Source of the DNA: a bacterium
GTDB lineage: Bacteria; Myxococcota_A; Bradymonadia; Bradymonadales; Bradymonadaceae
Reading direction: 5' to 3'
Assembly: GCA_030427705.1 (NCBI GenBank)
Contig: JAUIBR010000047.1
Location: 1 to 55,375 of the forward strand
DNA length: 55,375 bases
The notes under the pieces were generated by a model. It did no database searches, was not told the DNA's origin, and worked only from the letters and a program-made list of their open reading frames with translations. A program made the translations under genes and the position numbers. Positions 8,084 through 17,049 of the stretch are shown piece after piece (the stretch's first letter is position 1; each line of letters opens with the position of its first letter).

Positions 8084-10171
8084 ATGGAACTGCTATTTGA
8101 ACTCGGATGTGAAGAGCTTCCAGCTCGTTTCGTCGACCCCACGCTTGGTCAGATTCGTGACGGCTTTTTGAAGGCTTGCGAAGACCTGCGCATTGATGTC
8201 GGTGAGGTTCGTACTTTGTCGACACCACGTCGTTTGACTCTTCTGGTTGAAGGCTTGGCCGATGCACAGGCTGACCTCGAGGAAGAGCGAACAGGCCCTC
8301 CAGTGCGCGCCGCATACAAAGACGGTGAGCCTACGAAGGCTGCCGAAGGTTTCGCTCGTGGCCAAGGAGTCGCGGTCGAGGACTTGTACACGGTCGAGAC
8401 CGACAAGGGTGAGTACATCGCCGCTAAAGTCTTCGAGAAGGGCGGACCCACGCATGAGCTCTTGCCTGGCATTTTGGAAGGCATCGTCCGCGGACTGAAC
8501 TTCCCGAAATCGATGCGATGGGCGGACTACAAAGAGACGTTTGGTCGACCCGTTCGATGGATGGTTGCCGTCGCGGGCGGCGAGACGATTCGGTTTGAAT
8601 TCGCGGGTGTGACCAGCGGAAACACGTCGTATGGCCATCGTTTTGCGGCTCCGGGCGCGATCGAAGTGGGCAGTATCGCTGACTACGAATCGAAACTCGC
8701 GGAGTTCCTGGTCATCGCAGATCCTGCCAAGCGGCGTGCGACGATCGAAGCTGGATTGGCCGAGGTCGGTCAGCAAGCGGGCGGCAAGGTCATCGACGAC
8801 CCCGCGCTTTTGGACGAGGTCGTTAACCTCATCGAGAAAGCTCACGTAATCCGTGTCGAATTTAGTCAGGACTACCTGGAGGTGCCGGACGAAGTCCTTA
8901 TTTCATCGATGCGATCGCATCAGCGCTATTTTGCAATCGCAGACGCCAATGGTGCTTTGGTGAACAGCTGCGCGGTCGTCTACAACACGCCCGTTCATGA
9001 CCCCAAAGTCGTCGCGGCCGGTAACCTGCGTGTCCTTAAGGCACGTCTGGATGACGCTCGCTTCTTCTGGGAGCAGGACTTGCGTGTTCCACTCGAGGAG
9101 TTCGTTAGCCGACTGGGCGATGTCGTGTGGCTCAAGCAAATCGGAACGATGAAAGAGCGCTCGGCGCGCATCAGCATGACGGCGGCGCATATCGCGGAAG
9201 CCATCGAAGCGGGCGAAGACACCGTCGAACACGCACGTCGTGCAGGTTACCTGTGCAAGGCGGACCTCATGACCCAGATGGTCTATGAATTCCCCGACCT
9301 GCAAGGTGTGATGGGCCGCGAATATGCGAAGAAAGCTGGCGAAGCCGATGCGGTCGCGAAGGCGATCGATGAGCAGTATCTGCCAAAGGGTGCGGACGGA
9401 AACACGCCGCAGACTGACGCGGGTGCTTGCGTTGCCTTGGCTGAAAAATTGGATGCCCTGGTGGGTTGCTTTGGAGTCGGACTCGTACCAACAAGTGCCG
9501 CTGACCCCTACGCCCTGCGCCGGGCTGCGCTTGGCTGCATTCGGATCCTGCAAGACCGAGGATACTCCGTAAGTCTGCCGACGCTTGTTCAACTGGCGCT
9601 GGATACCTATGACGAACTCGATGCCGGCAAACTGAAGGACGCGGGTGAGCTCAAGGCGGAAGTCCTTGAGTTCATGGGTACGCGCCTGAAGCACCAGCTT
9701 GCCGCTGACCACCCAGCCGATGTGGTTGACGCAGTGATTGCGGTGGGCCTCGACGACGTGCTCAGCATCACGGACCGCGTGGAAGCGCTGGGCAAGTTGA
9801 CGTCCGAGGACGACTTCCTTCCGCTGGCTCAAGGGTTCAAACGCGTCGTCAACATCCTGCGTAAGCAGGCCGCGGACGCTGATTCCGAGCAAGCGGTGAA
9901 CACCGGCCTGCTTCAAGAAGCTGGTGAGGTCGCGCTGCACGAAGCCGCTCAAAAAGCAGGCGTCGCAGTGAATTCTGCGGTGGAAGCACGAGACTGGGAT
10001 GCAGCCTGCCGAACCTTGATCGGCTTGAAGGCACCGGTTGATACCTTCTTTGACGACGTCATGGTCATGGTTGATGACGAGGCGCTGAAAGCGAATCGCA
10101 TCGCCCTCTTATTCCAACTGGAGAAGCTGTTCATGAATGTTGCAGACATCTCCCAAATCTCGGCGCGATAG
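8084..10171 (+). CDS. glyS: Glycine--tRNA ligase beta subunit
   Basis: The 695-residue product matches the usual GlyS length (about 690). It begins MELLFELGCEELPARFV, the family signature, and contains the conserved blocks FPKSMRWAD and VPDEVLISSMRSHQRYFA, the HD-like YLCKADLMTQMVYEFPDLQGVMGREYAK, and VPTSAADPYALRRAALG. The C-terminus carries the anticodon-binding-like region. The beta subunit recognises tRNA-Gly and completes the enzyme with GlyQ. It follows glyQ without spacing. After its stop codon come GGTTCTT heptamer repeats. Confidence 0.97.
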   Translation: MELLFELGCEELPARFVDPTLGQIRDGFLKACEDLRIDVGEVRTLSTPRRLTLLVEGLADAQADLEEERTGPPVRAAYKDGEPTKAAEGFARGQGVAVEDLYTVETDKGEYIAAKVFEKGGPTHELLPGILEGIVRGLNFPKSMRWADYKETFGRPVRWMVAVAGGETIRFEFAGVTSGNTSYGHRFAAPGAIEVGSIADYESKLAEFLVIADPAKRRATIEAGLAEVGQQAGGKVIDDPALLDEVVNLIEKAHVIRVEFSQDYLEVPDEVLISSMRSHQRYFAIADANGALVNSCAVVYNTPVHDPKVVAAGNLRVLKARLDDARFFWEQDLRVPLEEFVSRLGDVVWLKQIGTMKERSARISMTAAHIAEAIEAGEDTVEHARRAGYLCKADLMTQMVYEFPDLQGVMGREYAKKAGEADAVAKAIDEQYLPKGADGNTPQTDAGACVALAEKLDALVGCFGVGLVPTSAADPYALRRAALGCIRILQDRGYSVSLPTLVQLALDTYDELDAGKLKDAGELKAEVLEFMGTRLKHQLAADHPADVVDAVIAVGLDDVLSITDRVEALGKLTSEDDFLPLAQGFKRVVNILRKQAADADSEQAVNTGLLQEAGEVALHEAAQKAGVAVNSAVEARDWDAACRTLIGLKAPVDTFFDDVMVMVDDEALKANRIALLFQLEKLFMNVADISQISAR

Positions 10172-10176
10172 TTTTC

Positions 10177-10200
10177 GGTTCTTGGTTCTTGGTTCTTGGT
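10177..10200 (+). repeat. GGTTCTT heptamer microsatellite
   Basis: Three perfect copies of GGTTCTT follow the glyS stop after six bases. The same heptamer (or its complement) recurs at about 45.23-45.28 and 54.94-54.98 kb, so it is a dispersed family, not a chance run. Confidence 0.8.
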
Positions 10201-10224
10201 GACCGAGTTCATGGAGGTTTACGG

Positions 10225-10989
10225 ATGTCCAAACACGTTTTACTCACCGGGGCTTCGAGTGGCATTGGTTGGTCGATTGGGGAGTTTCTTGGCTCGAAGG
10301 ACGTCAAGGTAACCCTTGCGGCACGGCGTGAAGGGCAACTTGAGGAATTGGCTGAAAAGATGTCGTGCGAGACGTTTGTCCGGCCAACCGATGTTAGCGA
10401 CCTTGAGAACTGCAACGCGCTCTTCGAGGACGCGAAGGCCAAGTTCGGCGAGGTCGATATCCTGATAAACAATGCCGGGATGCAATACGTCGAGCCCTCC
10501 GAGGGAATCTCCTTGGAGCGGATGGATCGCCTGTTCTTCGTGAACCTTCTGGCACCGCTTCGCCTACAGCAGCTCGCCTTGATCGACATGAAGGCACGTG
10601 GTGCCGGGACGATCGTTAACGTGTCCAGCATGGCCGGAATCACACCGACTCCAGGCATGATGCATTACAATGCCTCCAAGGCTGGGTTGGCAGCAGCTAG
10701 CGAGAGTCTGCGTGTTGAACTCAGAAACTCCGGCGTGAACGTGCTTACCGTCTATCCTGGCCCGGTCAGAAGCCCGATGGAGTCTGCCGCTCGGGAAAAC
10801 TACAAAGAAACCTGGGCGGCCAAGAACGCACCTATGGGCGAGCCCGAGAAGCTGGCCAAACTCATTTGGAATGCGGTTGAGAAACGCAAGGCGCGCGTCG
10901 TCTATCCGGCCATCTACGGCCTCGCGCGTTACTCCCGGGTTTCGTCCCAATGGGTGACCGATCGCTTCTCCCCCGGATTCGATGAATAG
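10225..10989 (+). CDS. Short-chain dehydrogenase/reductase (SDR)
   Basis: The 254-residue protein is a classical SDR. It has the nucleotide-binding TGASSGIG at residues 7-14, a basic ARR after the second strand (suggesting NADP preference), NNAG at about 85-88, a catalytic Ser in NVSSMAG, and Y-NASK as YxxxK at about 150-154. PGPVRSPM follows in the substrate loop. The ATG at 10225 is preceded by GGAGG; longer in-frame starts run into the GGTTCTT repeats. The substrate cannot be deduced. It is a lone gene between glyS and the ion channel, in the same direction. Confidence 0.92.
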   Translation: MSKHVLLTGASSGIGWSIGEFLGSKDVKVTLAARREGQLEELAEKMSCETFVRPTDVSDLENCNALFEDAKAKFGEVDILINNAGMQYVEPSEGISLERMDRLFFVNLLAPLRLQQLALIDMKARGAGTIVNVSSMAGITPTPGMMHYNASKAGLAAASESLRVELRNSGVNVLTVYPGPVRSPMESAARENYKETWAAKNAPMGEPEKLAKLIWNAVEKRKARVVYPAIYGLARYSRVSSQWVTDRFSPGFDE

Positions 10990-11136
10990 CTCCATTTGGT
11001 GAGCTTTCAGGATCTATCAGATGCAAAACCAGTGGGGGCTGATTAGGGTGTCTCCATCGAAAAACTCAAATGGCTTCCCCCATCCAGGGAAGTGAAAAGC
11101 GGACCACCCGCGCCAAACCGCGAAGGAGAGAGAGAA

Positions 11137-12081
11137 ATGGTTGCCCTTGCCCAAAAAGTCGCTGAAGCCGCATGGTTTCAGAATTTCATAACGTTCGTCA
11201 TCATCCTTGCCGGCGTCCTCGTCGGTATCGAAACGTACCCATCGATGGTCGAGTCCTATGGGACTTTCCTGCACACGTTGGACGCGATCGTATTGTGGAT
11301 CTTCGTCTTTGAGGTCGTCGTAAAGATGGTGGCCGAGGGCTCCAAACCTTGGCGTTACTTCTTCGACCCATGGAACGTCTTCGACTTCATCATCGTCGCC
11401 GTCTGCTTCGTGCCTGGCATGGGCGAATACGCGATGGTCTTGCGACTTGCACGTCTGTTGCGTGTCTTGAAGCTTGTGACCGCGATTCCCAAGCTTCAGC
11501 TTCTGGTCGGCGCGCTACTGAAGTCCATCCCATCCATGTTCTATGTGTCGATCCTGCTCTTCCTGCTCTTCTACCTGTACGGCGTTGCAGCAGTCTTCAT
11601 GTTCGGCGAGAACGACCCGATTCACTTCGGAAACCTGCAGATCGCTTTGCTTTCGCTCTTCCGGGCGGTGACGCTCGAGGACTGGACGGACCTTATGTAC
11701 ATCCAGATGTACGGCTGTGCGAACTACGGCTACGGCGGCAGCGAAGCGCTTTGCACGGCATCTAACGCGCAACCACTGCTTGGTTCGGCGTTCTTCGTCA
11801 GCTTCGTCCTGTTGGGCACGATGATCGTCTTGAACCTCTTCATCGGTGTCATCATGAACGGTATGGATGAAGCCGCTGCTGAAGCGGAGGAATTGCTGGA
11901 AGAGGCACGTCGCGCGAACACTCAGATTGAGGTTCCGACGATGCAGCACGAGTTCTTTGAGCTGACCAAAGCGCTTGAAGAGATGACGGCCAAGGTCGCC
12001 TACATGAAGCGCCACTACGAAAAAGACATGGAAGGCAAACCAACACCTGCCTCCGGTGCCGAAGCGGACGGGACGGTCTGA
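11137..12081 (+). CDS. Voltage-gated cation channel of the bacterial NaChBac-like type
   Basis: A 314-residue ion-transport protein with one six-helix domain, as in homotetrameric bacterial sodium or calcium channels. S1 starts at FQNFITFVIILAGVLVG. The S2-S3 region has the FEVVVKM and FDPWNVFDFIIV signatures. S4 reads VLRLARLLRVLKLV with regularly spaced Arg/Lys. The pore filter is TLEDWTD, where bacterial sodium channels have TLESWS-like sequences. A Cys-containing extracellular loop precedes S6 (VLNLFIGVIMNGM). The C-terminus is a charged coiled coil, typical of tetramer assembly. The ATG at 11137 is set by a GAAGGAGAG site. The TGA stop lies inside the first hairpin repeat. Ion selectivity cannot be told from sequence; the extra Asp in the filter leaves Na+ and Ca2+ open. 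Confidence 0.9.
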   Translation: MVALAQKVAEAAWFQNFITFVIILAGVLVGIETYPSMVESYGTFLHTLDAIVLWIFVFEVVVKMVAEGSKPWRYFFDPWNVFDFIIVAVCFVPGMGEYAMVLRLARLLRVLKLVTAIPKLQLLVGALLKSIPSMFYVSILLFLLFYLYGVAAVFMFGENDPIHFGNLQIALLSLFRAVTLEDWTDLMYIQMYGCANYGYGGSEALCTASNAQPLLGSAFFVSFVLLGTMIVLNLFIGVIMNGMDEAAAEAEELLEEARRANTQIEVPTMQHEFFELTKALEEMTAKVAYMKRHYEKDMEGKPTPASGAEADGTV

Positions 12082-12198
12082 GCACCTGCGGTGCTCTTAA
12101 GCACCTGCGGTGCGGCGATTGAGCGCCTTCGGCGCGGCTTTTGAGCGCCTTCGGCGCGGCGATTGAGCACCTGCGGTGCGGCTCTTGAGCGCCTGCGG
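12079..12198 (+). repeat. Family-A hairpin array at the 3' end of the channel gene
   Basis: Six units of about 22 nt, pattern TTGAGC-stem-GCGGC. Stem variants are GCGCC-TTC-GGCGC, GCGCC-TGC-GGCGC and GCACC-TGC-GGTGC. The G-to-A change in the left arm is matched by C-to-T in the right arm, so pairing is kept. The first unit contains the TGA stop of the channel gene. Confidence 0.85.
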
Positions 12199-12375
12199 CG
12201 CGGCAGCCGCGAGCGAGAGCGAGCTTGGAGCCGCGAGCGAGAGCGAGCTTGGAGCCGCGAGCGAGAGCGAGCTCAATCGCCGCGAGCGAGAGCGAGCTTG
12301 GAGCCGCGAGCAAAGCGAGCTCAATCGCCGCGAGCGAAAGCGAGCTCAACCGCCGCGAGCGAAAGCGAGCTCTCA
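12199..12375 (-). repeat. Family-B array at the 3' end of the C45-type hydrolase gene
   Basis: Seven units of about 23-26 nt, plus-strand pattern GCCGCGAGC-core-GCGAGCT with cores GAGA, AAA or GAAA and linkers TTGGA or CAATC. Read on the minus strand, the sense of the convergent gene, each unit starts like family A (TTGAGC...GCGGC). The gene stop codon at 12373-12375 directly abuts the outermost unit. No gene is present in 12082-12372; frames through the repeat encode only RERER- or SESEL-type strings. Confidence 0.85.
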
Positions 12376-14160
12376 GGGCACGCCGCCGTAGATAAAGTCG
12401 ATATTGATGCCAGCGGCATCCTTAGCCGTGAAGCGGACCAAGCGTCCCTTCACGGCTCTTTGTTTTGTGATGGTGTCCGCATCCGGGTTTCGCGACACAT
12501 CTTTGTAGAGCTTCTTTGCACGTGACCTGGAGCCCTGAAGGTCCATCGCCCACGCCATGAAAAGTTGAATCTCGGCGCGGCGATCGCGGCGTTCAACCTT
12601 CTCCAACGCCCGCTGGAACGCGCCTTCCGCGCGCAGGCCCTTGCCCAAACGAAGTGAAATCAGACCCGCAAGTACTCGTAAGTATGGCTCGTCTGAGTGC
12701 AGCGCCAGCGCGTGTTCCACAAGGACGATCAAGCGCTCATCTGGCTCGCCGTCGTTCGCTTGCACCATGGCCTTTCGATAGTACTCGAACGCCTTGCCGC
12801 TCGGGCTCTCATGCCAGCCAGGAAAGGGCACAAACGGCATCACAGATGTGTCCACCCCACCTTTATCAGGCGAATCAGGAAGGGACATCGTGAACGGAAT
12901 GTACCAGCCACGGCAGGTTGGTGAGCGGCCAGCGCCAACCCAGACACGGCGATGTTCAGGTTCGAAGACCACGCTACCGACGGTCGTTACATTGACGATC
13001 GTCGGGCCCATCAAGCGCTCTTTGCCGCTCTCGGGGTCGTTCAGATCGCCGATGATCTTCGCAATATCTTGGACGTCACGAGCGCCATCGCCGCGCAAAC
13101 ACTGGACGACACGGTCTTGCCGCGCATAGTTGCAGCGCGAGAACTCTGGGTAGAATTCGACCTCGGCCTCGTGCAGCTCTTTGCCCCAGTAGACGTTGGC
13201 GTAGCCCATGGCGGCTTCGTCCGGTTGAACCTCACGGAAGTAGTCTCGCCCTTTTGCGACCTCATAGATCGCGGCCCGCCCGGTGTCACCTTCCGTCATG
13301 ACGTAGGTCCATCCGGCGCATGGTGGGAAGTCCTTCACGATCTCGACGGCTTCGTCGATGTTCGATGCATGTTGGATCGCGTAATCACCAGCGATACCAA
13401 CGGGTACGCCATCAAGGTCGTAGTCGTTCGGATGGTGCTGATGCACAGCCAGCGTCAGACCCGCGGAGTTCATGGATGTGATGCCACCACCGATAAGGCC
13501 AGCGGTCGACATGCTCACGTAGTCGTGACCTTGGTCTGGATGATGGAACACGACTGTCGGATAGCGATCCCACGCATCGACGCCAAAGTAGTCGAAGTTG
13601 CGACCATGCAGCGTCGTATTCGACTTTGGCGGCACGGTGATCGCGCTGGTGCAGCCAAACATGGGTGGCGCGCCCAGTCCCGTTGCGACCTCCGTGCCCA
13701 GAATCCGGTGGTACGTGCTCAGGATGAACAGGAACGTCTCCGGCATCAGGTACGCCTGGTAGATATCGCGTTCGGGCAGACCCGCAGCCTCCGCAAAGGC
13801 GCCAATCGCTTCAGCGAACTCCTGTGGGACATTGCGTTTCAGCCGTTCACCGATCACCGCCCCGGTCGCCCAATCGACGACACCTGCGACGCGCTTGACC
13901 GGCGAGTTCGACAACACGCCCTCGAGGTAACCGCGGAAGAAAGGAATCACGCCCAGATTGGCGATATCCTTGAAACGCTCCCCTTGCTGGCGAGCCATCT
14001 CGACCCGTGAGCCATGCAGATTCAGGAAATACAGCTCGCCATAAGGTGTGGCGACAAAACCTGGCTTCAGTGCCCTTTCAGGAACGAACGAACATGGTGG
14101 GTTCGAAGGGTCGTCTGACCAACGAAACGCGTCATCCCCAGCTGTGATGTCAATCGCCAC
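12373..14160 (-). CDS. C45-type Ntn hydrolase (acyl-coenzyme A:6-APA acyltransferase-like)
   Basis: A 595-residue protein. The central part (about 40-400) looks like peptidase family C45 and related penicillin V acylase or acid-ceramidase Ntn hydrolases: GCTSAITVPP with candidate nucleophile Cys170, then LHGRNFDYFG about 20 residues later, GGGITSMNSAGLTLAVHQHH, and a later FPPCAGWTYVMTEGDTG block. Such enzymes cleave amide bonds and often self-process before the Cys. The last ~130 residues look alpha-helical and repeat-like (TPR-type), which is unusual. The GTG start overlaps the hutI stop by one base (TAGTG), so translation is coupled. It has no signal peptide and is the last gene of a leftward operon. 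Substrate unknown. Confidence 0.75.
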   Translation of the reverse strand: MAIDITAGDDAFRWSDDPSNPPCSFVPERALKPGFVATPYGELYFLNLHGSRVEMARQQGERFKDIANLGVIPFFRGYLEGVLSNSPVKRVAGVVDWATGAVIGERLKRNVPQEFAEAIGAFAEAAGLPERDIYQAYLMPETFLFILSTYHRILGTEVATGLGAPPMFGCTSAITVPPKSNTTLHGRNFDYFGVDAWDRYPTVVFHHPDQGHDYVSMSTAGLIGGGITSMNSAGLTLAVHQHHPNDYDLDGVPVGIAGDYAIQHASNIDEAVEIVKDFPPCAGWTYVMTEGDTGRAAIYEVAKGRDYFREVQPDEAAMGYANVYWGKELHEAEVEFYPEFSRCNYARQDRVVQCLRGDGARDVQDIAKIIGDLNDPESGKERLMGPTIVNVTTVGSVVFEPEHRRVWVGAGRSPTCRGWYIPFTMSLPDSPDKGGVDTSVMPFVPFPGWHESPSGKAFEYYRKAMVQANDGEPDERLIVLVEHALALHSDEPYLRVLAGLISLRLGKGLRAEGAFQRALEKVERRDRRAEIQLFMAWAMDLQGSRSRAKKLYKDVSRNPDADTITKQRAVKGRLVRFTAKDAAGINIDFIYGGVP

Positions 14161-15455
14161 TAAAACTCGTCCGTCGCGTCGGTCCAGAAGACAAACTGTC
14201 CGTCTTGGATGGTCGCCTCTACGTGAGATGCCCCGAAGTGATACGGGATGTACTTGTAGTCAGGCACATCGAACAGGGCGAGGTTGGCACGCGTACCGAC
14301 CTTGATGGTGCCGATATCATCGCGGGCCATGGCCTTCGCCGCGCCAGCTGTGACCGCCCGCAGCGATTCACCCGGAGTGAACTTGTAGAGCGTGCAGCCA
14401 AACGTCGTCATCATTCCCAGATCGTAAGTCATCGCGCTGCCGGGGTTGAAGTCGGTCGAGAGTGCGACCTCACAACCGGAGTTCAGGATGAATCGGCCCC
14501 GCGCCATATGGTCGATCGTTCCCAGGAACAGGTTCACGGCCGGCATCAGGACGGCGGTCACGCCCGCTTCTGCCATGGCTTCAATGTCTTGGTCTGGCGT
14601 GAATTCAAGGTGATCGGCAGAGGCGCAGCCAATCTCGGCAGCCAGCCTTGCGGCGCCAGCATTGGTAATCTCGTCTGCGTGGATTCGCGGGATCATGCCG
14701 TGCTCGCGCCCGGTTTCCAGCACGCGGCGGCTTTGTTCGACGTCAAACGCCCCCCGGTCACAGAACACGTCCACATAGTCCGCCAGCTGTTCTTCTGCGA
14801 CCGCAGGAATCATGTCGTTGCATACGATATCGACGTAGGCTTCCGGGTTTGAACGGTGTTCCGGTGGAAACGCATGGGCACCCAAGAAGGTTCCGACGAC
14901 CTCGCAAGGCGCGTCACCTGCGACGCTCTTTACGGCGCGTAGGCTCTTGAGCTCGTGCTTACGAGACAGACCGTAGCCCGACTTCACTTCGACCGTTGTG
15001 ACGCCCTGTCGAACGAATTCCAACACGTGGGTCATCAACGATTGCGAGAGCTCAGCCTCGTTGGTCTTACGGAGCGCCTGCATGGTGTTCAGGATCCCGC
15101 CACCGGCCTCTAAGATTTCGACATACGGACGGCCTGCATTTCGAAGGACGAATTCGTCTGCACGGTGTCCAGCAAAGACAGCATGCGTGTGGCATTCCAC
15201 CCAGCCGGGCATGCCGACTTTGGTCTCCATCAGCGGGAGTTTGTCGTCTTTTGCCGCCTGGGGACGATCTGCCCACGGCCCAACAAAGGCGACCTCTCCC
15301 TTCTTGACGAAGACACAGCCGTCTTCGATCAGCCCGGTAATCTCGCGATCGCGGTCTTCAATTCGGGTCGGGTCGTAGTGGGGAAGTGACGGTGCATCGA
15401 AAGGCATCGTCAGTAACTGGGCTGCACGAACGACGAACGTCGAAGGGTCAGTCAT
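14160..15455 (-). CDS. hutI: Imidazolonepropionase
   Basis: The 431-residue amidohydrolase matches HutI, which opens 4-imidazolone-5-propionate to N-formimino-glutamate in histidine breakdown. Visible signatures are GWVECHTHAVFAGHRADEF (metal-binding His-x-His), GGGILNTMQA, TTVEVKSGYGL, TFLGAHAFPPEH, IHADE, and a late STDFNPGSAMT. The ATG at 15455 overlaps the upstream HEAT gene by eight bases (ATGACTGA). No hutH, hutU or hutG gene is visible nearby. Instead it sits among a lipoprotein, a hydrolase and an Ntn hydrolase, so either the hut genes are dispersed or it acts on a related substrate. Confidence 0.9.
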   Translation of the reverse strand: MTDPSTFVVRAAQLLTMPFDAPSLPHYDPTRIEDRDREITGLIEDGCVFVKKGEVAFVGPWADRPQAAKDDKLPLMETKVGMPGWVECHTHAVFAGHRADEFVLRNAGRPYVEILEAGGGILNTMQALRKTNEAELSQSLMTHVLEFVRQGVTTVEVKSGYGLSRKHELKSLRAVKSVAGDAPCEVVGTFLGAHAFPPEHRSNPEAYVDIVCNDMIPAVAEEQLADYVDVFCDRGAFDVEQSRRVLETGREHGMIPRIHADEITNAGAARLAAEIGCASADHLEFTPDQDIEAMAEAGVTAVLMPAVNLFLGTIDHMARGRFILNSGCEVALSTDFNPGSAMTYDLGMMTTFGCTLYKFTPGESLRAVTAGAAKAMARDDIGTIKVGTRANLALFDVPDYKYIPYHFGASHVEATIQDGQFVFWTDATDEF

Positions 15456-17037
15456 CGGTTGTCTCAGCTTCTTCAGCTTCCTTAGGTTCCGCGTCGGTGT
15501 CACCTCCACCTTCGGCCGCGGGGGCCTTGGCGCGAAGCTTCCACAACCCGGCGGCGCTCACCAATCGCATGGCGTAGAGGTCAGCATTAATATACGTACG
15601 GAAGAGTTTCACCGATTTGGTGTGCCGCTCTCGCATCTGAAATTCGAGGAACGCGTAGCGCGTGCTCTCATCCAATTTTTGGTCCAGGGCCGCAATCTCT
15701 TCGTCGGATGTTGTCTCTGCGTTGATCGCCAGAAGATACGCCGCCAACGCTGAACGCTCGTCCTTTTCGGCAGACATGATTTCTGTGAGACGATCGGACA
15801 GGGGCCCGACAACTTTTCCCACCTCTTCACGTGTGAGAAGCACATCACGCAACATGCGCAGGGTCGGCTGAATCTCGCTTTGACGCTCCAACCTCTTTCG
15901 AATCGATTCCAACCAAACATCAAGATATGAGCTCATCAACAACAACGCGATCTTCCGCTGCGTGGTGTATGACGTTCCAATCATTGCCTTTATCAACGCA
16001 TTTGGGTCGACATCTTTGCGCTGTTGATACAGTTCTATGGCGCGTGATCGAATCTCTTCCCGAGCGTCTTGCATCGCCACTTTGAGTGCCAATGCGGCGT
16101 CTTCCGATGGATTGACCTCCAACGCTTCCAAGATCTCCAGCGTCTCGTTCAGGGTGGCGTTCTTGAGGTAGCCCTTCGCGCGGGGAACGATCTCAGTGTT
16201 GCCCGCCCCAGCGGCACCGAGCACCGCAGCCCGCACCAACTCTTGCGGAATGACTTTGCCGGGAATGCCAAGCGATTCGTCCTTCAGGCTCTGGTCGTAC
16301 TCGTTGATGACCTTCATGAACGCAGGTTCGGCCGATGAGGCGTGCCCGCCTGCCAGGACCTGTGCGGCCTTCACGCGTTCTTCGGTCGCCATATCTTCAC
16401 GCTCAAAGATGCGAATCAACGGCTCGGCGCGTTCTTCCTGACCGAGTTCAATGAATTTCTTCAGCGCCAGCGCAGCAACGGTCACGTTCTTACGATCAAC
16501 GTACCGTGCGAGTTCCGGAATGAGATTGCGCTCAAGGTATTTGTCTTTCTTGGCAGCAACGGCCTCGTCGACACGACGCAGCAACCCGTTTTCAAACGCG
16601 ATACGTCGTGTCGCCGGGTCAGATCCTCGAAGGGCGCGAGCCGTGATCTCGCGCTTCAGTGGCGCGCTACCGAATTCCAACACAGCGTTAAGGACCTGCA
16701 GTCGCTCATCGCGTTTTGCGCGTCCAAACGATTTCAACGCAAGCTGTCGGGCATTTGGCGAGCCTGAGCGCAACGCCATACGTAGCGCGGCAACGCGAAC
16801 CATCGGGCTTGGGTCGTCCTGCGCGGCCTTCGCCATATCGGCGAGTGCGGGGTCTTCAAGATAGGAGAGGATTCGTAGTGTTTCGGCGCGCACAAATGCG
16901 TCGTCCGGGTGTTCGACACCGGTCGCAAAGACCCTGTTTATAAGGTCGACATCCGATTCATCGATTTCGGTCTCATCACGACATGACAGCGCCATCAACG
17001 CAATCAACAGCCCCAGAATTAACCTACGATACATCAT
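15448..17037 (-). CDS. HEAT-repeat lipoprotein
   Basis: A 529-residue lipoprotein. The signal peptide ends in lipobox ALSC (Cys19). The mature part consists of helical HEAT-like repeats, seen as recurring pairs such as RAETLRILSYLEDPALADMAK, MVRVAALRMALRSGSPNARQLAL and EEIRSRAIELYQQRKD. The C-terminus is Ala/Glu-rich and disordered-looking. Such repeats usually form scaffolds for protein contacts; here it would be at the cell envelope. Two adjacent ATGs (17037 and 17034) are both possible starts. It lies between the alpha/beta hydrolase (12 bases upstream) and hutI (8-base overlap), in one operon. Confidence 0.75.
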   Translation of the reverse strand: MMYRRLILGLLIALMALSCRDETEIDESDVDLINRVFATGVEHPDDAFVRAETLRILSYLEDPALADMAKAAQDDPSPMVRVAALRMALRSGSPNARQLALKSFGRAKRDERLQVLNAVLEFGSAPLKREITARALRGSDPATRRIAFENGLLRRVDEAVAAKKDKYLERNLIPELARYVDRKNVTVAALALKKFIELGQEERAEPLIRIFEREDMATEERVKAAQVLAGGHASSAEPAFMKVINEYDQSLKDESLGIPGKVIPQELVRAAVLGAAGAGNTEIVPRAKGYLKNATLNETLEILEALEVNPSEDAALALKVAMQDAREEIRSRAIELYQQRKDVDPNALIKAMIGTSYTTQRKIALLLMSSYLDVWLESIRKRLERQSEIQPTLRMLRDVLLTREEVGKVVGPLSDRLTEIMSAEKDERSALAAYLLAINAETTSDEEIAALDQKLDESTRYAFLEFQMRERHTKSVKLFRTYINADLYAMRLVSAAGLWKLRAKAPAAEGGGDTDAEPKEAEEAETTDD

Positions 17038-17049
17038 GGGTTGTTTACG

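Noticed and set aside
8093-9952. Long antisense frames over glyS (250 and 349 codons)
   Set aside because: glyS is certain on the plus strand; the antisense frames lack ribosome sites and family motifs.
11060-11100. Hairpin CTTCCC-GGGAAG before the channel gene as a riboswitch
   Set aside because: A single 6-bp stem with no further structure or T-run; probably chance.
12163-12525. Arg/Glu- and Ser/Glu-rich open frames through the repeats (also near 45.0, 46.0 and 55.0 kb)
   Set aside because: They are translations of the GCGAGC repeat in different frames (RERERA, SESEL, ANKLA strings) without ribosome sites.
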